Assembly: GCF_000158955.1 (NCBI RefSeq)
Contig: NZ_GG657757.1
Span: 6,214,924 to 6,255,393, forward strand
Direction: 5' to 3'
Source of the DNA: Streptomyces viridochromogenes DSM 40736
Lineage (GTDB): Bacteria > Actinomycetota > Actinomycetes > Streptomycetales > Streptomycetaceae
DNA length: 40,470 nucleotides
Positions 32,526-39,398 of this stretch are shown here, in pieces. How positions within the stretch are numbered: position 1 is the first letter of the stretch; each line of letters begins with the position of its first letter. The position numbers and the translations under genes are program-made. The notes below the pieces were generated by a model that was not told the DNA's origin, made no database searches, and was given only the letters and a program-made list of their open reading frames with translations.

Positions 32526-32566
32526 GCAGCCCAGAGGCCGCCAGGGGCTGTCCCACAAGCAACTGA

Positions 32567-33148
32567 CTACCGAAGCCGTGCCATCAGAGCGTGCTCGACG
32601 AGCGTGATCAGCGCACTCTTGGCGTCGGCCCGGTGCCGGGCGTCCGTCGTGATGATCGGCGTGTCCGGCCCGATCTGGAGCGCCTCACGCACCTCGTCCG
32701 GCGTGTACGGCTGCTGGCCGTCGAAGCCGTTCAGGGCGATGACGAACGGCAGGCCGCTGTTCTCGAAGTAGTCGACGGCCGGGAAGCAGTCGGCGAGGCG
32801 GCGCGTGTCCACCAGGACGATCGCGCCGATCGCGCCGCGTACCAGGTCGTCCCACATGAACCAGAAGCGGTCCTGGCCCGGCGTACCGAACAGGTACAGG
32901 ATCAGGTCCTGGTCCAGGGTGATACGGCCGAAGTCCATGGCCACCGTGGTGGTGGTCTTGTCCCCGGTGTGGGTGAGGTCGTCGATGCCGGCCGAAGCTG
33001 ACGTCATGACGGCCTCGGTACGCAGCGGGTTGATCTCCGAGACGGCCCCGACGAACGTGGTCTTGCCCACGCCGAAGCCACCCGCCACCACGATCTTCGC
33101 CGAGGTGGTGGAGCGGGAAGGACCGCCGCTAGAGCTTGCGAAGTCCAC
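32567..33148 (-). CDS. cvnD: Conservon small GTPase-like protein CvnD (left conservon)
   Basis: 193-residue Ras/MglA-like GTP-binding protein, output switch of a conservon. P-loop GGFGVGKTT (about residues 22-30), switch and G3 motif FGTPGQDRFWFMWDDL, and NGFD at the G4 position are visible. GTG start at 33148 lies inside cvnC (20-bp overlap), giving translational coupling. Its DNA is nearly identical to the second cvnD at 37913-38488 over two long stretches, including silent sites. Last gene of the four-gene operon; only 200 bp separate it from the convergent accBE operon. Confidence 0.95.
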   Translation of the reverse strand: MDFASSSGGPSRSTTSAKIVVAGGFGVGKTTFVGAVSEINPLRTEAVMTSASAGIDDLTHTGDKTTTTVAMDFGRITLDQDLILYLFGTPGQDRFWFMWDDLVRGAIGAIVLVDTRRLADCFPAVDYFENSGLPFVIALNGFDGQQPYTPDEVREALQIGPDTPIITTDARHRADAKSALITLVEHALMARLR

Positions 33149-33707
33149 TGAGCACCCTTTCGAGCAGTGTCACGTCTGGCTGGCCGCCGGCGTTCTCGTC
33201 GCCGCCGGGCTGATGGATCGCGACCAGTCCCGCCTCCGCCAAGTCGGCGACGAGGATCCTGGCCACGCCGAGAGGGATCGTGAGGAGCGCCGAGATCTCG
33301 GCGACCGACTTGATTTCCCGGCAGAGGTTGCAGATCCGCTGATGCTCGGGCAACTGGCCCTGCATCTGGTGCGGCTGCGCAGTGGTGTGCACCAGCGCCT
33401 CGATGGCGAGCTGGTAACGCGGGCGGGTCCGGCCACCGGTCATGGCGTACGGACGCACCAACGGGTTGTTCGACGCCCCGGCGGGCGCCGGCTCGGGGCT
33501 GCGGCGCTGCGGCTGCACAGGCTGGATACGCGGGGCCGGCGGCTGGTCGTACGGCGACGGGCCGGGGCCCTGTGGCGCGTACGGCTGCCGGTGGCTCGGT
33601 GCGGAGGGGAAGTTGTAACGGTTCGGGTTCTGCCCACCGTCGCCCTGGCCCTGGGCAGGGCCGTACGACCAGTTGCCCGAAGACGAACCGCCTGGGGGTG
33701 TTGCCAC
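33129..33707 (-). CDS. cvnC: Conservon protein CvnC, DUF742 (left conservon)
   Basis: 192 residues. The first 85 are low-complexity, rich in Pro, Gln and Gly; the DUF742 domain follows (VRPYAMTGGRTRPRYQLAIE, then ICNLCREIKSVAEISALLTI and PLGVARILVADLAEAGLV), a winged-helix-like fold. GTG at 33707 with GGAGGAG upstream. In conservons CvnC associates with CvnA, B and D at the membrane. The long N-terminal extension is missing from the right-hand paralogue of 131 residues. Confidence 0.92.
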   Translation of the reverse strand: MATPPGGSSSGNWSYGPAQGQGDGGQNPNRYNFPSAPSHRQPYAPQGPGPSPYDQPPAPRIQPVQPQRRSPEPAPAGASNNPLVRPYAMTGGRTRPRYQLAIEALVHTTAQPHQMQGQLPEHQRICNLCREIKSVAEISALLTIPLGVARILVADLAEAGLVAIHQPGGDENAGGQPDVTLLERVLSGLRKL

Positions 33708-33801
33708 TTTCTCCTCCTCCGACTGTGCCTGGCACCCATCGCTGTGGAGCCGCGTCCCAAGACCTTACGGCCAGGGGACGCCAAAACGCACCGTCCGTCT
33801 G

Positions 33802-34224
33802 TTAGTTGAGCAGGCTCCCCTGGAGCTCCGCACGAAGGTCCGGTGTCAGGACCGTACCGGCTCGGTCCACAAGCAGCGCCATCTCGTATCCGATGAGGCC
33901 GATGTCCGCCTCCGGATGTGCGAGAACCGCGAGCGAAGAGCCGTCGGATACGGACATGATGAAGAGGAATCCCCGCTCCATCTCCACAACCGTCTGGTTC
34001 ACGGCGCCTCCCTCGAAGATCCGGGAAGCACCGGCCGTCAGTGACGTCAGACCGGATGCGACGGCCGCGAGCTGGTCGGCGCGGTCGCGGGGGAAGCCTT
34101 CGGACATCGCCAGAAGGAGTCCGTCGGCGGAGACCACCACCGTGTGGGACACCCCCGGGGTGTTGTCCACGAAGTTGGTGATCAACCAGTTCAGGTTCTG
34201 TGCCGCCTGGCTCATCGGGCTCAC
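33802..34224 (-). CDS. cvnB: Conservon roadblock/LC7 protein CvnB (left conservon)
   Basis: 140 residues, roadblock/LC7 fold like MglB, a likely regulator of the CvnD nucleotide state. Conserved run NLNWLITNFVDNTPGVSHTV, LLLAMSEGFPRDRADQLAAV, and VVEMERGFLFIMSVSDGSSL. GTG at 34224 is favoured because GGAG lies 7 bases upstream, whereas ATG at 34215 would be too far from it. Starts one base past the cvnA stop. Confidence 0.93.
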   Translation of the reverse strand: MSPMSQAAQNLNWLITNFVDNTPGVSHTVVVSADGLLLAMSEGFPRDRADQLAAVASGLTSLTAGASRIFEGGAVNQTVVEMERGFLFIMSVSDGSSLAVLAHPEADIGLIGYEMALLVDRAGTVLTPDLRAELQGSLLN

Positions 34225-34225
34225 A

Positions 34226-37200
34226 CTAACGCTCCTGGTTGTAGGTGCTGTCAGGACCGAAGCCCTGGCCGTTCGTTTCACTGCCTGCGTTACGTCCGCG
34301 CTGTACGCCGCGACGCAGGTTGCTCAGCCTGCCCCGGACGTCCTCCGGGGCGCGGGAGACCTGTGGGCCTCCCTGGGGGGTGCTTTCGGCGGCACCCTCG
34401 ATCAGATTGGCCTTGGGTACCCGCCTCGGCAGGCCGGAGGAGGTGACCCCGCCCGCCCTGGGCTTCCGGAGCTGCGAGGCCTGCTGCCAGCGCTCGTCGT
34501 TCGCCGAGCGCCAGTTGCTGTCGCCGTTGCTCTCCGGGGTGGAGGCCGGAGGCTCCTGGCTCGCCTGCCGGGCGCCGCCCGTGCCGTTCGCACCGCTCGC
34601 GGCGGAACCGCGGCGGGGGAGCCCCGAGTCGGTCAGCGAGTGGGCGGCGGAGTGGGCCGGTCCCGGACGGTCGAAGCCTACGCGGTCCTGCTCGTTCGCG
34701 TCAGCGGCCTGCGCAGATTCCGTTTCCGGGGTCTGAGAAGGGTACTGGTTCTGGTAGCCGTTCTGGTAGCCGTCCTGCTGCGGCCAGTCGTCCTGGTAAC
34801 GCCGCTGCTCGAAGGCCGGGAAGCTGTCGGGCACGTCGGCACCCGGCGCCGAGGGCTCTTCCTGGGCCGGCTCCGCATAGGAGGGCTCCGGGTAGCCGCC
34901 GTTCGGCGAGAAGGTGTCGTTCTGCGGCAGGCCGCCGTTCGGCGCGTAGTACTGCTCGTCGTACGCAGGCCGCTGCGGCTCGTCGTACGCCGCGTGCCGC
35001 TGCTCCTCGTACGGCGCCTGCTGCTGCTCCTCGTAGGCCGCCTGACGGTCGTACTGCTGCTCCGGGTAGCCGGTCCGGCCGGTGTCGTAGCCCGGGCCGC
35101 TGTCGTAGCCCTGCTGCCCGTTGTACTCGTCGCGGTACCCGGTCGCCTCGGTGGGCTCCTGGGAGTTCTGCCCGGGCAGGGCGGGCTGCTCGTGCGACTG
35201 GGCCTCCAGGGCCGCCCTGCGCTCCTCGCGCATCAGGGAGCGGCCGACCGGGTCCAGCTCGCGTATGTCGTCGGGGACGTCCGCATAACGGGTGTCGTCG
35301 AAGCCGAGCTCCGCCGCCGTGCGCATGGGCTGCTGGTTGAAGTTCTCGCCGCCGCCGAAGTTCTGCTCCGGGATGATCTGCGAGACGGTGAACTCGTCGC
35401 GGTCCACATGGTGCTCGCCGCCACCGCCGTGGGTGATCGCGTCGGGCAGCATGACCAGCGACGTCGTACCGGCCTGCTCGCCCGAGGGGCGCAGCTGGAC
35501 GCGGATCCCGTGCCGGTCGGACAGCCGGCCGACCACGAACAGGCCCATGCGCTGCGAGATCGCGGCGTCCACGGTCGGCGGGTTGGCCAGCTTGTGGTTG
35601 ATGTCCGCGAAGTCCTCGGCGGTGAGGCCGATGCCCTTGTCGTGGATCTCGATCATGACCCGGCCGTCGGGGAGACGGGTGGCGGTCACGCGAACCTTGG
35701 TCTGCGGGGAGGAGAACGTCGTGGCGTTCTCCAGCAGCTCGGCGAGCAGGTGCACGAGGTCGGTCACGGCGCGGCCGTGGATCTCGGCCTCCGGGACGCC
35801 GGAGAGCTCGATGCGCTCGTACTGCTCCACCTCGGAGGAGGCCGCGCGGAGCACGTCGACCAGCGGCACCGGCTGGTCCCAGCGGCGGCCGGGCTCCTCG
35901 CCGGCGAGGACGAGGAGGTTCTCGCCGTTGCGGCGCATACGGGTCGCGAGGTGGTCCAGCTTGAAGAGGTTCTCCAGCTGGTCCGGGTCGGCCTCGTTGT
36001 TCTCCAGGTCGGTGATCAGGGTCAGCTGACCCTCGATCAGGGACTGGTTGCGGCGCGACAGGTTGGTGAAGATCGCGTTGATGTTGCCCCGCAGCAGGGC
36101 CTGCTCGGCGGCGAGCCGGACGGCCTCGCGGTGGACCTGGTCGAAGGCGCGGGCGACCTCGCCGATCTCGTCCGTGGTGGAGATCGGGATGGCCTGGACG
36201 CGGGTGTCGACGCGGCCGGGGTCGGTGCGCGAGAGCTGGTCGACCAGCATCGGCAGGCGCTGCTCGGCGATACCGAAGGCGGCGTTGCGCAGCTGGCGCA
36301 TCGAGCGGCTCATCTGGCGGGCCACCGCGCCGGCCAGGATGAAGGCGAGGAGCAGGGCGACGACGACGGCGGCACCGGTGATGTAGGCGTCCTGCTGGGC
36401 GCCGTCGGCGATGTCGGAGGCTTCGCTCACGGCCTTGTCGGCCATGTCCGTCTCGATCTTCTCGTACGCGTTGAACTTGAGCGTGTTGACCGCCCACCAG
36501 TTCTCCGCGGTGACGCCCTTCTCGGCGAGCGCGGCACGGGCACTCGGGTCCGTGCTCTGCAGCGTCGCGACGGCCGAGACCATCGTCGTGGGGTTGGACG
36601 GCGGCGGAACGTAGTCCGGGTTCTTGGCCTTGGCCTCGCGGGCCATCGCGGCGCCGTCGGCCCTGATCTGGGCCTCGGCCGTCTTGAGCTTGTTCGCGTC
36701 CTGCTCGGTGCCGCCACCGATGTACTCGCCGATGGCGATGCGCTCGAGGTAGGCGTACGAGGACAGCGCGATGCGCTGGCTGGCCAGGTTGCCTTCGTCC
36801 GGGCCCGGCTTGACCAGGATGTGCATGCCGATGGAGCGCTGCAGCGACAGGGCCGCCTTGGTGAGCTCCATGGCGTACACGGTCCGGCCGTAGCTCGTGA
36901 TGTTGCCGGTGCCGAGGCCCAGCTCGTTGGCGAACTCCGTCAGCGGGTGGGCTATCTCGACGTAGCCCTCCTCGGTCTGCACGCCCTTGAGCTTGGGGGT
37001 GTACGCGGCCTGGCGCAGCGTCTGCAGCTTGGGCTCCGCCTTGCGGAAGAGGTCCAGCCGGCGCTCCAGACCGGGCTTGGCCGGCATGTTCTCGGCCGCG
37101 GCGTCGAAGGCGTCGGCCGCCTGGTCGGTGGACTTGCGGACCTGGGTGACGGTCGCCTTGTCCTGGGCGGTCTGGGCGCTGCCCTTCAGCAGCGGCGCCG

Positions 37201-37534
37201 CCGAGGCGTCACGCTCGTTGTAGAGGGCGTTGGCGTAGAGGAGGGAGGCCCGCACCAGGCGTGCGGTGTTCTTCGCGTCCTCGGCTTCCTGCCAGGTGTC
37301 GATCGAGCTCTTCACCTGGAAGCCGCCCATGACGAGGCCGACCAGCACGGGTATGAGCAGGATCGCGTTGAGCCTGGTCGCCACGCGCCAGTTGCGCGGG
37401 GAGAGACGGCCACCGCTCTGGGCGGGCGCGGCCGTCGGCTCCGAACCGGGCACGGGGGCGGGCGCCGCTGTGCGCGGCGGCGGGGTGAAGTTGCCCCGGG
37501 CCGACGGCTCGGGACTGTTCTTGCTTCGCCTCAC
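34226..37534 (-). CDS. cvnA: Conservon sensor histidine kinase-like protein CvnA with NIT domain (left conservon)
   Basis: 1102 residues from the GTG at 37534 (GAGAGG 11 bases upstream; frame is open to an ATG at 37621). Layout: cytoplasmic Pro/Ala-rich start, membrane helix at about 55-75, extracytoplasmic nitrate/nitrite-sensing-type helical domain, second helix about 383-408, HAMP, then a histidine-kinase-like core with N-box ELLENATTF (near 600), HDKGIGL and MGLFVVGRLSDRHGI. The final 300 residues are low complexity, including a Tyr/Gln/Pro-rich zone near 800-890, and end in a conserved basic block SGLPRRVPKANLIEG and APEDVRGRLSNLRRG. It is the receptor of the cvnABCD membrane signalling unit. 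No response regulator accompanies it. Confidence 0.93.
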   Translation of the reverse strand: MRRSKNSPEPSARGNFTPPPRTAAPAPVPGSEPTAAPAQSGGRLSPRNWRVATRLNAILLIPVLVGLVMGGFQVKSSIDTWQEAEDAKNTARLVRASLLYANALYNERDASAAPLLKGSAQTAQDKATVTQVRKSTDQAADAFDAAAENMPAKPGLERRLDLFRKAEPKLQTLRQAAYTPKLKGVQTEEGYVEIAHPLTEFANELGLGTGNITSYGRTVYAMELTKAALSLQRSIGMHILVKPGPDEGNLASQRIALSSYAYLERIAIGEYIGGGTEQDANKLKTAEAQIRADGAAMAREAKAKNPDYVPPPSNPTTMVSAVATLQSTDPSARAALAEKGVTAENWWAVNTLKFNAYEKIETDMADKAVSEASDIADGAQQDAYITGAAVVVALLLAFILAGAVARQMSRSMRQLRNAAFGIAEQRLPMLVDQLSRTDPGRVDTRVQAIPISTTDEIGEVARAFDQVHREAVRLAAEQALLRGNINAIFTNLSRRNQSLIEGQLTLITDLENNEADPDQLENLFKLDHLATRMRRNGENLLVLAGEEPGRRWDQPVPLVDVLRAASSEVEQYERIELSGVPEAEIHGRAVTDLVHLLAELLENATTFSSPQTKVRVTATRLPDGRVMIEIHDKGIGLTAEDFADINHKLANPPTVDAAISQRMGLFVVGRLSDRHGIRVQLRPSGEQAGTTSLVMLPDAITHGGGGEHHVDRDEFTVSQIIPEQNFGGGENFNQQPMRTAAELGFDDTRYADVPDDIRELDPVGRSLMREERRAALEAQSHEQPALPGQNSQEPTEATGYRDEYNGQQGYDSGPGYDTGRTGYPEQQYDRQAAYEEQQQAPYEEQRHAAYDEPQRPAYDEQYYAPNGGLPQNDTFSPNGGYPEPSYAEPAQEEPSAPGADVPDSFPAFEQRRYQDDWPQQDGYQNGYQNQYPSQTPETESAQAADANEQDRVGFDRPGPAHSAAHSLTDSGLPRRGSAASGANGTGGARQASQEPPASTPESNGDSNWRSANDERWQQASQLRKPRAGGVTSSGLPRRVPKANLIEGAAESTPQGGPQVSRAPEDVRGRLSNLRRGVQRGRNAGSETNGQGFGPDSTYNQER

Positions 37535-37606
37535 TCGACCAACAACCTCTCGGCGGTCGGCACCAACGTTGTGCCGCAGTGTCTCAGAGCCCAACACGCC
37601 ATCGGC

Positions 37607-37620
37607 TGACGAGTACGTCA
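37607..37620. promoter_or_regulatory. Dyad before the left cvnA
   Basis: TGACGAGTACGTCA, five-base perfect arms. Resembles a BldD site in outline but has one base too many in the centre. Confidence 0.3.
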
Positions 37621-37733
37621 TTGACTATTGGGCAGTTCAGGCATTCCAGCACGACGACCTGCGCTCTTCCAAACAGTCCGGGGGGCGGATTCCCGGCGAT
37701 GTAAGCCGCAGATAAAACGGTCATAAAGAGCGA

Positions 37734-37753
37734 GCCCCGCCAAAAGGCGGGGC
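37734..37753 (-). terminator. Intrinsic terminator, second after the right conservon
   Basis: Perfect eight-base stem GCCCCGCC / GGCGGGGC, loop of four. On the minus strand it is followed by TCGCTCTTTATGACCGTTTT. Confidence 0.75.
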
Positions 37754-37828
37754 GATTGTGAGCGCAGCGAGACCGGATGTGCGCGACGCGTGGCCGTACC
37801 ACCGGATTCCTCTGCCGAAACGTTATGA

Positions 37829-37872
37829 ACACCGGGGCCGACCGTGTCAAAGGACACAGTCGGCTCCGGTGT
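37829..37872 (-). terminator. Long hairpin terminator after the right cvnD
   Basis: Twenty-base arms (37829-37848 with 37853-37872) pair at 18 Watson-Crick positions and two G-T wobbles, loop of four. Lies 41 bases past the cvnD stop at 37913 on the minus strand. Confidence 0.85.
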
Positions 37873-37912
37873 ATCTACGACAACTGCCGTATGCCGCTTC
37901 TGAATTGCTGTG

Positions 37913-38488
37913 CTACCTCAGCCGTGCCATCAGAGCGTGCTCGACGAGCGTGATCAGCGCACTCTTGGCGTCGGCCCGGTGCCGGGCGTCCGTCGTGATG
38001 ATCGGGGCGTCCGGCCCGATCTGGAGCGCCTCACGCACCTCGTCCGGCGTGTACGGCTGCTGGCCGTCGAAGCCGTTCAGGGCGATGACGAACGGCAGGC
38101 CGCTGTTCTCGAAGTAGTCGACGGCCGGGAAGCAGTCGGCGAGGCGCCGGGTGTCCACGAGCACCACCGCGCCGATCGCGCCGCGCACCAGGTCGTCCCA
38201 CATGAACCAGAAGCGGTCCTGACCCGGCGTACCGAACAGGTACAGGATCAGGTCCTGGTCCAGGGTGATACGGCCGAAGTCCATGGCCACCGTGGTGGTG
38301 GTCTTGTCCCCGGTGTGGGTGAGGTCGTCGATCCCCGCGCTGGCGGAGGTCATCACGGCCTCCGTGCGCAGCGGGTTGATCTCCGAGACGGCGCCGACGA
38401 ACGTGGTCTTGCCCACGCCGAAGCCGCCTGCCACCACGATCTTCGCGGACGTGGTGGAACGACCCGCGTCAGAGCTTGCGAAGTCCAC
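37913..38488 (-). CDS. cvnD: Conservon small GTPase-like protein CvnD (right conservon)
   Basis: 191 residues. Same motifs as the left copy: GGFGVGKTT, FGTPGQDRFWFMWDDL, NGFD. Apart from the first dozen residues the proteins differ at only two positions by eye (Ile/Val in IVLVDTRR, Thr/Ala in GPDTPIIT). GTG at 38488 overlaps cvnC by 20 bp exactly as in the other operon. Followed by two terminators. Confidence 0.95.
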   Translation of the reverse strand: MDFASSDAGRSTTSAKIVVAGGFGVGKTTFVGAVSEINPLRTEAVMTSASAGIDDLTHTGDKTTTTVAMDFGRITLDQDLILYLFGTPGQDRFWFMWDDLVRGAIGAVVLVDTRRLADCFPAVDYFENSGLPFVIALNGFDGQQPYTPDEVREALQIGPDAPIITTDARHRADAKSALITLVEHALMARLR

Positions 38489-38864
38489 TGAGCACCCTTT
38501 CGAGCAGTGTCACGTCCGGCGCACCGGTGGCCTCGTCGCCGCCCGGCTGGTGGATCGCGACGAGACCGGCCTCGGCGAGGTCCGCGACCAGGATCCGGGC
38601 CACCCCGAGCGGCATGTTGAGCAGCGCCGAGACCTCGGCCACCGACTTCACCTCGCGGCACAGGTGGCAGATGCGCTGGTGCTCCGGGAGCAGCGCCATG
38701 AGCGCGGCCGGGTCGGCGGTCGTACTGATCAGTGCCTCGATGGCCAGTTGGTAGCGCGGCCGCGTCCGGCCACCGGTCATGGCATAAGGCCGTACCAGCG
38801 GCTGGTCGCCCTCGTCCTCGTACGGCTCCGCGTACGGATCATGAGAGGCGTGGGGCGGGGTCAT
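38469..38864 (-). CDS. cvnC: Conservon protein CvnC, DUF742 (right conservon)
   Basis: 131 residues, the compact form of DUF742. Core VRPYAMTGGRTRPRYQLAIE and ICHLCREVKSVAEVSALLNM, PLGVARILVADLAEAGLV. The N-terminus of about 30 residues is acidic (YAEPYEDEGDQPLVRPY) in place of the Pro/Gln-rich extension in the left paralogue. ATG at 38864 with GGAGGA upstream. Confidence 0.93.
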   Translation of the reverse strand: MTPPHASHDPYAEPYEDEGDQPLVRPYAMTGGRTRPRYQLAIEALISTTADPAALMALLPEHQRICHLCREVKSVAEVSALLNMPLGVARILVADLAEAGLVAIHQPGGDEATGAPDVTLLERVLSGLRKL

Positions 38865-38975
38865 GGGTCCTCCGGGCGGGACAGCAAGTCGGTCAGTCGA
38901 GCCGTCTGACGAGGCCTGTGTGGGGTGTGTGGCGGCCGGACGGTGATGTGGTGAGACGGGTGTTGCCGGGGCCGA

Positions 38976-39398
38976 TCAATGGAGCAGACTGCCTTGGAGC
39001 TCAGCTCGCAGGTCGGGGGTGAGGACCGCGCCCGCGCGGTCGACCAGGAGCGCCATCTCGTAGCCGACGAGGCCGATGTCGCATTCGGGGTGGGCGAGGA
39101 CGGCCAGTGACGAGCCGTCCGAGACGGACATGAGGAACAGGAACCCCCGTTCCATCTCCACGACCGTCTGCGCGACGCTGCCTCCCTCGAAGATCCGCGA
39201 GGCGCCCGCCGTCAGGGACGTCAGGCCGGAGGCGACGGCCGCGAGCTGGTCCGCGCGGTCGCGCGGGAAGCCCTCCGACATCGCCAGGAGGAGGCCGTCG
39301 GCGGACACGACGACGGTGTGGGACACCCCGGGGGTGTTGTCCACGAAGTTGGTGATCAACCAGTTGAGGTTCTGTGCCGCCTGGCTCATCGGACTCAA
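38976..39398 (-). CDS. cvnB: Conservon roadblock/LC7 protein CvnB (right conservon)
   Basis: 140 residues, same fold and role as the left copy and nearly the same protein, but its codons differ at many silent positions. Start TTG at 39398 directly abuts the cvnA stop; GGAG six bases upstream fits TTG better than the ATG at 39389, and the equivalent codon in the left operon is GTG. Confidence 0.92.
   Translation of the reverse strand: MSPMSQAAQNLNWLITNFVDNTPGVSHTVVVSADGLLLAMSEGFPRDRADQLAAVASGLTSLTAGASRIFEGGSVAQTVVEMERGFLFLMSVSDGSSLAVLAHPECDIGLVGYEMALLVDRAGAVLTPDLRAELQGSLLH

Larger units (their letters stand above)
37535..37912 (-). other. Intergenic region between the two conservons: terminators of one, promoter of the other
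   Basis: 378 bp. Reading leftwards it holds two hairpins ending the right conservon (37829-37872 and 37734-37753, listed separately), then about 200 bases that must contain the promoter of the left conservon. In the latter, TGACG / CGTCA arms with a four-base spacer (37607-37620) form a dyad about 70 bp before the cvnA start. Composition is lower in GC than the flanking genes. No gene is evident. Confidence 0.6.

Noticed and set aside
33806..37609. Plus-strand frame of over 1200 codons opposite cvnA
   Set aside because: Low-complexity Leu/Val/Arg translation, antisense to a convincing conservon operon.
37607..37620. BldD operator before cvnA
   Set aside because: Outer bases fit but the central spacing is one base too long and the inner consensus is absent; kept only as an unnamed dyad.
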